Source: a virus. Taken from it: 60,166 nucleotides of DNA. The stretch is taken from positions 1 to 60,166 of IMG/VR virus record IMGVR_UViG_3300042301_004453. One strand, written 5' to 3'. Both the position numbers and the translations under genes were made by a program. The notes under the pieces are model-generated. The model did no database searches. It was not told the DNA's origin and was given only the letters and a program-made list of their open reading frames with translations. Below are positions 17,668-25,903 of the stretch, piece by piece (the stretch's first letter is position 1; the number at the start of each line of letters is the position of its first letter).

Positions 17668-18091
17668 TTGATTTTTTTGAAAAGTAGTTTAATTTATTCT
17701 GTTCTAAGGATTCTATCACAAGATTAGATAATTCTTGCATTTTTTTAAACATTAAAGTTGAATTAAATTTCAATTTTTCTTTTGGATACACGGTTAATTC
17801 GATAAACATAAAACTTTTTTTATCTGTTGACATACCTGAAGCTCTCAGGTCTAGATCAACAATAAAATTCTCATTAAACGTTATTGTGTCGATACTATCC
17901 TTTATTTTAACAATAATTTGTTTTCGCATTAACCTGATATATGAATCGTAATTTTCTATATCTTTTGGTTGTACCCAGGATTCGATATTTAGGTATACTG
18001 CGTTTAATTTTACGGCATCAATCGTACCGTATTTAACTCGAAATCTCTCGTCTGTAAAGAGTTTCTTTTCTTTCCCAAATTTGCATTGCAT
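17642..18091 (-). CDS. Hypothetical protein upstream of the AAA+ ATPase
   Basis: The 149-residue protein is not recognised. It is a mixed alpha/beta sequence with VKLNAVYLNIESWVQPKD and FIVDLDLRASGMSTDKKSFMF, and ends in a basic tail (SKKSNARSRRLI). It overlaps the ATPase gene by 26 bases, so the two are probably translated together and may work as a pair. Confidence 0.65.
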   Translation of the reverse strand: MQCKFGKEKKLFTDERFRVKYGTIDAVKLNAVYLNIESWVQPKDIENYDSYIRLMRKQIIVKIKDSIDTITFNENFIVDLDLRASGMSTDKKSFMFIELTVYPKEKLKFNSTLMFKKMQELSNLVIESLEQNKLNYFSKKSNARSRRLI

Positions 18092-18169
18092 TTTCTTTCT
18101 TCATGTTTAGTCTTTTTTATTATTTATTAATATAATAATAAGAAAAAAAGTTCATTAAAGCAAATTTCG

Positions 18170-18179
18170 GATATTTATA
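18170..18179 (+). promoter_or_regulatory. Late-promoter-like motif GATATTTATA
   Basis: This exact decamer sits 17 bases upstream of the ATG at 18197 on the coding strand and is the only + strand exact copy noticed. It allows this gene to be expressed although it lies inside a minus-strand block. Confidence 0.5.
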
Positions 18180-18196
18180 TTAAACACACATTAATT

Positions 18197-18505
18197 ATGA
18201 ACGTAGACATCAAAAAATGGTCTTTCGGTGAGATGACATCGAACCCAGACGGAAAAACATCTGTAACATCAACATCAGGCTTTATAATCGTAATGATTGG
18301 CTGTTTATCATTCTTATTAGGGGTGATTGATAAAATGTTCATTGACAAAAGTATGGACGTAATTAACCAGGCGGTGGCTTTTACCATGATTGGGGCCGCT
18401 TTAATTGGTTATAAAAACTATACTGGTCACAAAGTATCAATAGCGAAATCAAATGCTGAGGCGTCAGCTGCTACTGAAGATACTGCGGTTGAGGAAACCA
18501 AATAA
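18197..18505 (+). CDS. Small two-helix membrane protein, holin candidate
   Basis: The 102-residue protein has hydrophobic segments at about 28-46 and 58-75, separated by a short charged turn (DKMFIDKSMD), and an Ala/Glu/Thr-rich soluble tail. This topology suits a class II holin or another small inner-membrane protein. It is the only + strand gene inside the head module, with its own promoter-like motif and a structured 3' region. No clear family match can be named. Confidence 0.7.
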   Translation: MNVDIKKWSFGEMTSNPDGKTSVTSTSGFIIVMIGCLSFLLGVIDKMFIDKSMDVINQAVAFTMIGAALIGYKNYTGHKVSIAKSNAEASAATEDTAVEETK

Positions 18506-18511
18506 GATATT

Positions 18512-18552
18512 CCGCTATAAGCGGTGTTTTAGGACCGTTCCAGTTATGGAAC
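18512..18552 (+). other. Tandem RNA hairpins in the 3' region of the membrane-protein gene
   Basis: CCGCT-ATA-AGCGG (18512-18524) and GTTCCA-GTTA-TGGAAC (18537-18552) are perfect hairpins. CGGT (18522-18525) can also pair with ACCG (18534-18537), which competes with the first hairpin. Neither is followed by a T-run on the + strand, so they are not ordinary terminators. Confidence 0.5.
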
Positions 18553-18557
18553 AAAAA

Positions 18558-18590
18558 AAAGCCAGGATTCGCTACCCTGGCTTTACTTTT
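18558..18590. terminator. Bidirectional terminator
   Basis: GCCAGG/CCTGGC stem extended by AAA/TTT pairs, flanked by an A-run on the left and T-rich sequence on the right. It ends the + strand membrane-protein transcript and the minus-strand core-protein transcript. Confidence 0.75.
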
Positions 18591-18606
18591 TATAAGTAAT
18601 TTTGTT

Positions 18607-19320
18607 TTATTCGAAACTTTTCTTTAAATCAAGTACGTTATCAATGACATCTAGCGATGGTTTTTGATTTTTCATCTCATTTAACTTTGATCTAACCTCT
18701 AATAATTTCTTAACAACAATAATGTCATCAGCTTTATTGATAGTCTCTTCAACCACACCTTGTGTGCTTTCAATTAATGTTGTGTAATATTCATTAATAG
18801 CCGATTCATCATTTTCAGCAAATAAATTTAAAACCTTTACTTGTTCCTCATTTAATTTTGAGATTTTATCCGCTAAACTTTCATTAATCTTATCGATTGA
18901 TTCTTTTAACGATACAACATTTTCATCAACTCTAGTTAAGTGTTTAACCAAATTTGTTTTATGTTTAACTTTATCAACTAAAGATATTTTTTTATTAAAA
19001 ATAAGCTGGTCGATACTTTCGTTAATTGTGTTATTAACAATAGTAACGTTTTCAGTTAAACTTTTTAAAGCATCAACTTTTGTTAAATCAAAAGATTTTA
19101 AATGTATTATTGATTCTTCAACGAATTCTTTTGCAATTTCTTCGTTTTCAAATTTCATTGTGTTCAATAAGTTATAAACCTCATTAAACTCTCTTAATAC
19201 GTTATTTTCTTTTAATACTTTAACATACTTAGCAAAAGATTTCTTAAAATCTTTTTCACCTTTTTCTTGGTATGTTTTTTCTAAATCTGAAAGAATACTT
19301 TCTTTTAATTGTCCAAACAT
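18607..19320 (-). CDS. Probable prohead core protein (gp67/68 position)
   Basis: The 237-residue protein is almost wholly helical and charged, with heptad-like spacing. It sits directly after the portal gene, where T4 carries genes 67 and 68 for prohead core proteins. It contains five L/I-N-E triplets (99-101, 145-147, 156-158, 175-177, 213-215), an unusually dense set for the cleavage rule of gp21-type proteases. Assignment is by position and composition. An exact GATATTTATA motif precedes it. Confidence 0.55.
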   Translation of the reverse strand: MFGQLKESILSDLEKTYQEKGEKDFKKSFAKYVKVLKENNVLREFNEVYNLLNTMKFENEEIAKEFVEESIIHLKSFDLTKVDALKSLTENVTIVNNTINESIDQLIFNKKISLVDKVKHKTNLVKHLTRVDENVVSLKESIDKINESLADKISKLNEEQVKVLNLFAENDESAINEYYTTLIESTQGVVEETINKADDIIVVKKLLEVRSKLNEMKNQKPSLDVIDNVLDLKKSFE

Positions 19321-19335
19321 TTGTTTAATTTTTTA

Positions 19336-19345
19336 TATAAATATC
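19336..19345 (-). promoter_or_regulatory. Late-promoter-like motif GATATTTATA
   Basis: Exact decamer on the minus strand, 15 bases upstream of the ATG at 19320, between the portal stop and the core-protein start. Confidence 0.5.
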
Positions 19346-19358
19346 AGTTATTTTTTTA

Positions 19359-21218
19359 TTATACCAATAAATCGTCAATTTCATCAATTGTTTTTTTGAG
19401 CGCCTCATTGATTAATTTATTCTTAGCATCTAATTTTCTTTTAGTTATCTCAGCTAAAGGTTCTTCAGTACCAGGTATTTCCGTACTAGCCTCTGTTTCG
19501 GCACCAGCTTCTGGGGTTTCCGCACCAGGTATTTCAGCACCAGCCTCAGCTCCTGGAACTTCTAAAGGTGCTGTAAAGTCTGTACCACCAGCAGGTTCCG
19601 TCATACCACCGCCCATGGATCCACCACCACCACCCATAGCAGCAGCGTCTGAACCAGTTCCACCAGTAGCACCAAGTGTCATGTTATTAGGGTCGATTTT
19701 GTAAATTTTGTAAATATCTCTGAATATACCTGTTTGTTTAATGGTTTCTCCAAGAGCTTTAATTTCCTCACCACCAGCTTTTTCAACAGCTTGTCTTTGG
19801 ATATCAAGTTTAATCTCATCATCACTCATGTTTAAGATCTCTTTCTTAGCATAAGTCATTGACATAGCTGAGAATCCATTACCAGCATCAGAAACCGCAT
19901 CACGATATAACGTAACCTTCTCTTTCCAGTTTTGGATTTTAAGCATTTCAGCTTGTGTGGATGGGCTTGTTAATGTTAATGTAAAGTTTTCTAGGTCATC
20001 TGTAAAACCTTTGGTATATAAATGGATAATAGCCATTTTATTTAACTCTTGGATAAGAGCTTTTTGTATTCTATGTACGGCTCTTGCAAAACGAACATCA
20101 AGGATGGCCAAGTTTTTACCATCACCAGTTGTTTCTTCAAAACCAATAAAAGCTTTAGGTACTCTAAGAGCGGCAAGCATTTTCTTTTGAATGTATTCGA
20201 TATCGGCTATTTCTGATAGGTTTTGAGCCCCAGGAAGCGTCTCAATTGGCATCGCAAGGCTTGGATCCCTAACAGGGATAAAATAGTCCTGATCAACAGC
20301 TAATGCGTTATAACGTGTATCCTGATTACCATTATCTTTATTAACCATATTAACCCTTTTAAAGTTATTGGCGATCTTGTCAACATAAGCATCAACATCT
20401 TTATCATCCATATTACCAACGAATACTTTATAAACACGTCTTTCTGGTGCTCTGGTTACACGGTAAACTAACATAGCATCTTCAGATAACAATAATTGTT
20501 TCCAAATCCTTCTTACTTTTTCAAGCATAGAGGTACCATACGGTAATCTCCTATCGTCACCAAGTAATCTAAAGTGAGAAATTTCAAATGAGTTAAACTC
20601 AACGTTTTTATCTTTCCAGAAAAATTTAATGTTTTTTTCTTTTTGTTGATCATCCAAACTTGTAACCTTTGAAAAACCTGGTTCAGATCTGGTCATCTCA
20701 ATATTAGGTAATTGGGTTACGCCAACAATACCTTGGTTAGGTACAATCTTGTTATAGACAAAGTTATCACCGTATTTACATACGTTTCTAGCCCAAGACG
20801 TAAGGTTAGCGTTAATATCCAAAACATTTTCGAATAAATCCGTTAACTCTTTTTTAATTCTTGTGCTATCAGAATAAATTGTTAAAACTTTACCGTTTTC
20901 ATTTGCAGTTGTTGCTTCCTCAGCAAAAATATCCAACGCAACAGAAATTTCTGGAGTATATTCCATGGCTTCATAATCATAATATGACGCAATTCTTGTT
21001 GGTTCATAGTAAACGGCTTTTTGATAAAGTTCATTATCAATTTTTTTCCACTGATTTTGTAGATATAGCGTTTGTTGCGCCTCTAACTTTTTTTGTTCCA
21101 AATCATCACCACTTAACCCATTGAATGAACTAGGGTCAATGACGTATTTTGGCCCATCGACTTCATTGCCGAGAACTTTATTTAATCTTTGAAATATTGT
21201 TAATCTATTATCTGCCAT
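19359..21218 (-). CDS. Portal protein, T4 gp20-like
   Basis: The 619-residue protein carries gp20-type blocks: SYYDYEAMEYTPEISVALDI near the N-terminus, VRRIWKQLLLSEDAMLVYRV followed by TRAPERRVYKVFVGNM, YIQKKMLAALRVPKAFIG, and HRIQKALIQELNKMAI. It is ~95 residues longer than T4 gp20 (524), owing to a Gly-rich then Ala/Glu/Pro-rich low-complexity segment (about 500-590) ahead of a final helix with an I-N-E triplet (603-605). The portal forms the dodecameric packaging and neck vertex; it lies one small gene downstream of the terminase. Confidence 0.92.
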   Translation of the reverse strand: MADNRLTIFQRLNKVLGNEVDGPKYVIDPSSFNGLSGDDLEQKKLEAQQTLYLQNQWKKIDNELYQKAVYYEPTRIASYYDYEAMEYTPEISVALDIFAEEATTANENGKVLTIYSDSTRIKKELTDLFENVLDINANLTSWARNVCKYGDNFVYNKIVPNQGIVGVTQLPNIEMTRSEPGFSKVTSLDDQQKEKNIKFFWKDKNVEFNSFEISHFRLLGDDRRLPYGTSMLEKVRRIWKQLLLSEDAMLVYRVTRAPERRVYKVFVGNMDDKDVDAYVDKIANNFKRVNMVNKDNGNQDTRYNALAVDQDYFIPVRDPSLAMPIETLPGAQNLSEIADIEYIQKKMLAALRVPKAFIGFEETTGDGKNLAILDVRFARAVHRIQKALIQELNKMAIIHLYTKGFTDDLENFTLTLTSPSTQAEMLKIQNWKEKVTLYRDAVSDAGNGFSAMSMTYAKKEILNMSDDEIKLDIQRQAVEKAGGEEIKALGETIKQTGIFRDIYKIYKIDPNNMTLGATGGTGSDAAAMGGGGGSMGGGMTEPAGGTDFTAPLEVPGAEAGAEIPGAETPEAGAETEASTEIPGTEEPLAEITKRKLDAKNKLINEALKKTIDEIDDLLV

Positions 21219-21224
21219 ATATTT

Positions 21225-21464
21225 TTAATTTACGTATTCACAATCTACATATGGTGGGAAGTTGTAATTTTCAACAGCTTCGACCCATTCTTTTTTTTGT
21301 ACATATGTTGTTGTACCATCTGATTCTGGTGAGCATTTAATTGCATCAATATTTCTTTGCAATGCTCTACCATCTCTTCTGTCTAAATTTTTTGGGTCTA
21401 CTTTTCTAATGATTGATGTGGACCCTGGTCCAGTACTTCTAGCTTGTTTAATTATATTTGCCAT
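21225..21464 (-). CDS. Small hypothetical protein between terminase and portal
   Basis: The 79-residue basic protein has an N-terminal segment rich in Ser, Gly and Arg and a short acidic/aromatic end (FPPYVDCEYVN). No family is recognised. Close spacing to the terminase (14 bases) and portal (6 bases) genes makes it part of the packaging operon. Confidence 0.6.
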   Translation of the reverse strand: MANIIKQARSTGPGSTSIIRKVDPKNLDRRDGRALQRNIDAIKCSPESDGTTTYVQKKEWVEAVENYNFPPYVDCEYVN

Positions 21465-21478
21465 TTTGTTTAATTGTT

Positions 21479-23290
21479 TTAATTATTATTAGGTTTAGGT
21501 TTCATAACGCCAAAAAGCCAAGAAAATTCCCTGGTGTTCATCATATTATTATTCGTAGCAAATTCATCAGAATTATAATATGATTTATCAGGATTTGGTG
21601 AGCTAGTTACGTCTTTTAATAAATAGTCTGCATCTGTTTTTGTGTTATTAGTTGTTATTTTCCAACTGTCTAACATAGCTCTGGTCATATTATCAGATTC
21701 TTGTAACCTTTTAAATGATGTGTTAGCCACAAATAGACACATACCAAGGGCCATAATAAGGTCATCGTGTGAACCTTTCATGTGGTCTGGTTTACCGTTT
21801 TTATAAACGAATTTTTTTAACTCAGCTGTCAATCTTTCGCTGCGTATTTTAAAACCACCTCTAGCAACAGCTTCTTCTAAAGCAGCCACAATTTGACTCC
21901 TTCTGTTTTTAGATGCAAAATTAATACCTGGTATAGCGTTTTCATCTGGCATGTAATACATGCTGTTACTATCACCATCATTATCATAATGTAATAATTT
22001 TTTAGGGTAACCCAATTCTTTTAGTTTTTGTGTTGAGGCTATACCCATACCACCTGTAATATCAAATGTTGACAATGCGTCATACATTCTACCGTATTGG
22101 TCTACAATTAAAGCGGCTACATCTGGTGGAACTTTACCATGATACTCTAAAACCTGCTCAAAAGTATCGTAATCAATAATACACATACCCGTAGCATCTT
22201 CAGAGTCACCTCTGGATACGTCAAGGGCTAATATGTATCTATGACCCTTTTGTGGTAATTGCCATATCCATAGGTTACTGTCCCAAGCTTTATCTTTAAC
22301 CTCAGGAACTCTAACATTTTCTTGTTCTTGTTTTCTAATAACCTCACCTTCAATTACGTTATCACCAGATCCAATAAACGCACATTCCAACTCCTGGTTA
22401 ATCATACGTTTGTTAAAGTTCATATCCCTACACATGTTTTCATACCATGTGGAGTGTGGTTTATAACCATCTGCGATAAATTTAGCTATAACATCTGGGT
22501 GTAAATCAATAACCGATTCAATAATTTCTTCGTGTTTTTCAGTATTTGGTTTTTGAATCCAGTCAACAATATCTTTAGTTTTAATTAAACGTAAATCTTT
22601 GTTGAATCGTGGATCTTGCCACCATTTTAAGTGAGTAACACAGAAACTATTATCACCTTTAATTGCACCCTCATATGAGGCGTAATAGATTGGATCTAAT
22701 CCGTTAGGTGTTGAAATTAATACAGCTTTACCACCAGTACCAATTGAGGCCAAACACGCTGTCCATAACTCTTGACCACCTTCAACGAACGCAGCCTCGT
22801 CAATTAATAAGACCGTAGGTGTATAACCACGCAAGGCATCCTGAGATGTTGCAACGGCTTTAATTTCAGAACCATTAGATAATCTAACGTGTTTTTGCGA
22901 TGATTTATCAAATGTTACATTTACCCAATCAGGTAATTGTTTAATGAAGTTAATGATTTTGTTTTGGAACTCAATCGCTGTTTCTTGCTTGTTGGCAAGA
23001 ATCAATACTTTCTCAGGTCTGTCTGGACTAGCGAAAGCTGTGAGTACAGCAGAATATGCGGCTGTTACCGTTGAGATACCAGCCTGACGATATTTTAGAA
23101 CTAAATTAAATCTATGTTTTCTATAGTTAGAAACTAAAGTTCTTTGGCCATCAAAAAGTTCAAAAGGTACATACCCCTCTCTTGTTTTATCAAAAGTTTC
23201 GAAATAACTTTCTATAACATAACAAGGGTCTTGAGAGCATCTTGCGAACTCTAAAAGTAATTCTTTTTTATCTGTAATTTGTTTTGCCAA
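21479..23290 (-). CDS. Terminase large subunit, T4 gp17-like
   Basis: The 603 residues match T4 gp17 (610). The ATPase part has the degenerate Walker A KYRQAGIST (66-74), LILANKQETAIEFQNKI, the Walker B LLIDEAAF (161-168) and a coupling motif ISTPNG. The nuclease part has ALDVSRGDSEDATG with its first catalytic Asp and a later GSHDDLIMALGM block with catalytic Asp residues. It drives DNA packaging and cuts concatemers. The likely start is TTG (23290): an in-frame stop lies two codons upstream and no nearby in-frame ATG exists. No small terminase was recognised. Confidence 0.93.
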   Translation of the reverse strand: MAKQITDKKELLLEFARCSQDPCYVIESYFETFDKTREGYVPFELFDGQRTLVSNYRKHRFNLVLKYRQAGISTVTAAYSAVLTAFASPDRPEKVLILANKQETAIEFQNKIINFIKQLPDWVNVTFDKSSQKHVRLSNGSEIKAVATSQDALRGYTPTVLLIDEAAFVEGGQELWTACLASIGTGGKAVLISTPNGLDPIYYASYEGAIKGDNSFCVTHLKWWQDPRFNKDLRLIKTKDIVDWIQKPNTEKHEEIIESVIDLHPDVIAKFIADGYKPHSTWYENMCRDMNFNKRMINQELECAFIGSGDNVIEGEVIRKQEQENVRVPEVKDKAWDSNLWIWQLPQKGHRYILALDVSRGDSEDATGMCIIDYDTFEQVLEYHGKVPPDVAALIVDQYGRMYDALSTFDITGGMGIASTQKLKELGYPKKLLHYDNDGDSNSMYYMPDENAIPGINFASKNRRSQIVAALEEAVARGGFKIRSERLTAELKKFVYKNGKPDHMKGSHDDLIMALGMCLFVANTSFKRLQESDNMTRAMLDSWKITTNNTKTDADYLLKDVTSSPNPDKSYYNSDEFATNNNMMNTREFSWLFGVMKPKPNNN

Positions 23291-23305
23291 GGCCTATTGT
23301 TTCCA

Positions 23306-23314
23306 TATAAATAG
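23306..23314 (-). promoter_or_regulatory. Late-promoter-like motif upstream of the terminase gene
   Basis: The minus strand reads CTATTTATA, 15 bases before the proposed TTG start, a one-base variant of the late element's core. Confidence 0.35.
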
Positions 23315-23318
23315 TTTA

Positions 23319-24455
23319 TTATAGTCCTAAAGCGCTTAAATCAAGATTGTCAAGGTCATCTTTAACAAAATTATATTCCATAATTTCCATTCGTTTTTCT
23401 TTGACGATGTCTTTTATCTCTTTTTTTGCGTAATCAGGTCGATGTTCCAACAATGACATGAAATTAATAAAATCCTCAGCATCTCTTTTAAAGAGATCCA
23501 TTAAGATTAACTTCTTAATGTCATAATCTTCCTCATCAATTAAAGCGTGAAAATTACCCCATATAATAGGAAATAAACGAATATCCCATAACTCAGCAAT
23601 GATAGTATCAGCATAATCAATCACTTTATCCGCATCTTTTTCTGGTAAACCAGCTACAGATAGTAGAGAAATAATACCTTTTATCATTTCATGGATTAAT
23701 ATCGGTAAATTAATCGCTTTTGCTATAATTTTAGGTGTTTCTCCGCTAAAGTCAAGCTTAACGTAACCTGCGTTATTAGAATCATCGCTCTCAATTTGTT
23801 GTTGAAACATCTCATCACTAATCAAATAATAAAATAAGTCATTAGCAATTAACGCTTTTTGATAATAACTTGTTATATCTGGTACAATTTCTTCAATTTC
23901 AGTACGGTATAAATGGAATAGGTAATGACCCCTTAATGAGGCACCTTGCGCAAGTGCATTAATTGTCCTTCTCTTTACAATCTCATCTTCCATTTCATTT
24001 TCAAGTTCTTCCTTTTCTTCCTCGGTTAAAGGTGATTCCATACTCATATTTTCAGGTAATTTAATGTTACCTGGTTCTAATATTTCAAGATCAAAAATAA
24101 CCTCATCCTTACCAAGGAACCATTCTTCTCTGATAATTTTTTCAGCCAATGAACAAAGTCTTGGTCTTTTACCACTTTCTTTATTAACTGCAATATAATT
24201 AGCAGAACTAGCGGAAATCATAACTTCCATCGGATTTAATTGGGATTTATCCATACCAAATGTGTTACAATAAGAATCAACCAATTCTTTATAACGGTCA
24301 GATGCTATAATCTCCTCTCTCCAAGTTTCTGGGTGAGTAGATTGATCGTAGTATGGCATTTTAGCCAATGGATGGGTTCGCTTAGATAGTTTATCAACTG
24401 TTGATTTAGCGATGTAGTTTGGGTAATCACCCAATTGTAGTCCTGATTTTCTCAT
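23319..24455 (-). CDS. Hypothetical protein upstream of the terminase
   Basis: The 378-residue protein is not recognised. It is largely helical and acidic in the middle (LTEEEKEELENEMEDEI), with hydrophobic helices around LPILIHEMIKGIISLLSVAGL, and a C-terminal charged region. The N-terminal ~60 residues are basic. It lies just upstream of the terminase gene, so a packaging or virion role is possible but unproven. A well-formed host-type promoter precedes it. Confidence 0.75.
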   Translation of the reverse strand: MRKSGLQLGDYPNYIAKSTVDKLSKRTHPLAKMPYYDQSTHPETWREEIIASDRYKELVDSYCNTFGMDKSQLNPMEVMISASSANYIAVNKESGKRPRLCSLAEKIIREEWFLGKDEVIFDLEILEPGNIKLPENMSMESPLTEEEKEELENEMEDEIVKRRTINALAQGASLRGHYLFHLYRTEIEEIVPDITSYYQKALIANDLFYYLISDEMFQQQIESDDSNNAGYVKLDFSGETPKIIAKAINLPILIHEMIKGIISLLSVAGLPEKDADKVIDYADTIIAELWDIRLFPIIWGNFHALIDEEDYDIKKLILMDLFKRDAEDFINFMSLLEHRPDYAKKEIKDIVKEKRMEIMEYNFVKDDLDNLDLSALGL

Positions 24456-24463
24456 AAAAAAAA

Positions 24464-24488
24464 TGCCTTGTTTATAATTAACAAGGCA
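24464..24488 (-). terminator. Terminator after the 42-residue ORF
   Basis: The 9-bp perfect stem TGCCTTGTT/AACAAGGCA with a 7-base loop is followed by eight T on the minus strand. It ends transcription from the upstream tail genes and overlaps the -7 box of the next promoter. Confidence 0.8.
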
Positions 24489-24518
24489 AATATAGGTAAA
24501 AGTTTTTAAACAACCAAA
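24487..24518 (-). promoter_or_regulatory. Host-type promoter TTTG-N20-TATATTTG
   Basis: On the minus strand TTTG (24518-24515) is followed after 20 bases by TATATTTG (24494-24487), the Bacteroidetes -33/-7 arrangement. The predicted start of transcription falls within the terminator hairpin, so transcripts beginning here would lack one arm and read into the 378-residue protein gene. Confidence 0.6.
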
Positions 24519-24521
24519 TTT

Positions 24522-24650
24522 TTATGCTTTTGGTTTTGGATCAGCCTTTGGTTTGGGGATATCAATTTTTGATGGATCCTTAACTGGACTAGGTGTCTTT
24601 ACAGGAGTTTCAACTGGATTTTCAGTTGGGCTTAGTTGGTTATTTTTCAT
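24522..24650 (-). CDS. 42-residue Pro/Lys-rich small protein
   Basis: A complete short ORF (ATG at 24650) fills the gap. Its product is rich in Pro, Lys, Thr and Asp (ETPVKTPSPVKDPSKID) and ends PKPKADPKPKA; it is probably disordered. It is followed by a clear terminator and starts 10 bases after the upstream gene, which favours a real gene. Function unknown. Confidence 0.5.
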   Translation of the reverse strand: MKNNQLSPTENPVETPVKTPSPVKDPSKIDIPKPKADPKPKA

Positions 24651-24659
24651 ATTTAAAAT

Positions 24660-25496
24660 TTATTTTTTGCGTTGTTTAACAAATTCCAAAATATCCGATT
24701 TCGTCAATTTTGGTTTTTCTGACTCTGCAATAATACGAAATGTTTCTGAACCAACCAAATTTTCTTTAGATTCTTTTAGTGAATCCAATAAATTTCTTAA
24801 TTGACTATACGCTTCTTTTTGTTTATTAACCCTTAACATTTGTACCGTAGCATCAATCTTGTTACGAACAAAAGGGTTGTTAATCATACTAAGTAGTCTT
24901 TGGTATTCTGAATCATCCATTTTACTTATGACAGTATTTGGTTTTTCTTCAGGTTGTTTCTTTTCAGATGGGAATAAACTCATCTGTTTTGTGTCATCAA
25001 CATTAATAACCATAAAATTACCCTCATTTTCTAAGGCGTTTTTAGCGTCTTGGAAGGTTTTAAATTCTTCAGCTTCATTGTCAGCCATATCATAGTGATA
25101 AACAGTATTAGCGTACTCAATAACATCGTCTTCAGATGCATTTGCTTTAACGGTATCACCAGATTCATCATTAATATTATACCTAGCACCGCTAAGTTTT
25201 GGTCTGTTTCTCTCATTCCATGGTTCATCGTAATAAGTATGACCCATCACAATTTTAGACATCAACTCGTCAATAGTATCTTCCATAGTCCAAGATTTTG
25301 CTGAATCTTCTTTAACCTGACCACCAGTTTCTTCTACACCAGCAGTAGCTTTTACTTCTTTTGCTTTATCCGCAAGTTGTTGTAATGTGTTTTTTAAATT
25401 ATCTAAACTTTGCACCATACCCTCTGGGTTTTCAATTGCTGAGGCAGCTGCTTTACCCATTACATCATCATTGTTATTTGTTTCCATGTTTTCCAT
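24660..25496 (-). CDS. Hypothetical protein, possibly virion-associated
   Basis: The 278-residue protein is acidic and hydrophilic. It has helical ends, a central region with a SWTMEDTIDELMSKIVMGHTY block, and no recognised family. It shares one base with the next upstream gene (25496), so the two are translationally coupled. Its place in the probable tail/baseplate cluster suggests a virion or assembly role. Confidence 0.65.
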   Translation of the reverse strand: MENMETNNNDDVMGKAAASAIENPEGMVQSLDNLKNTLQQLADKAKEVKATAGVEETGGQVKEDSAKSWTMEDTIDELMSKIVMGHTYYDEPWNERNRPKLSGARYNINDESGDTVKANASEDDVIEYANTVYHYDMADNEAEEFKTFQDAKNALENEGNFMVINVDDTKQMSLFPSEKKQPEEKPNTVISKMDDSEYQRLLSMINNPFVRNKIDATVQMLRVNKQKEAYSQLRNLLDSLKESKENLVGSETFRIIAESEKPKLTKSDILEFVKQRKK

Positions 25497-25900
25497 TAGA
25501 ATTTATCTATTTCTTCTTTATTTATTATTGTTAGTAGTTTATCTCTACTGTATATTTTTTCTTTTATTGATTCAATGGTTTCCCCATATCTGAACACTAA
25601 TCTATCATCAATTTCAGGTGATTCTGATTCCCAACCAAGTGCAATAATACCTTCAACACAGTCATACATTGAAAATGTATCTGAGTTCATTGCAAGATCT
25701 AATTCAATATCGTCTGATTTTAACATACCAATTGATTCGATTTGTTTAACATTTGGTGGTGTTGGTGATCCGCTTGACGCTGGTTGGACATCCCAGTCAT
25801 CACCATACTCAACGTTATCCAAACGTTTTGTAAAGATAAACTCGTAGGTGTACTGACCTTTAAAATTTTTATTAAGTGGGTTTATATAAATTAAATACAT
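25496..25900 (-). CDS. Hypothetical protein in the tail/baseplate cluster
   Basis: The 134-residue protein is mixed alpha/beta with an N-terminal YLIYINPLNKNFKGQYTYEF stretch and a central Pro/Ser/Gly linker. Not recognised. Three bases separate it from the 458-residue structural-type gene upstream. Confidence 0.65.
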   Translation of the reverse strand: MYLIYINPLNKNFKGQYTYEFIFTKRLDNVEYGDDWDVQPASSGSPTPPNVKQIESIGMLKSDDIELDLAMNSDTFSMYDCVEGIIALGWESESPEIDDRLVFRYGETIESIKEKIYSRDKLLTIINKEEIDKF

Positions 25901-25903
25901 ATC

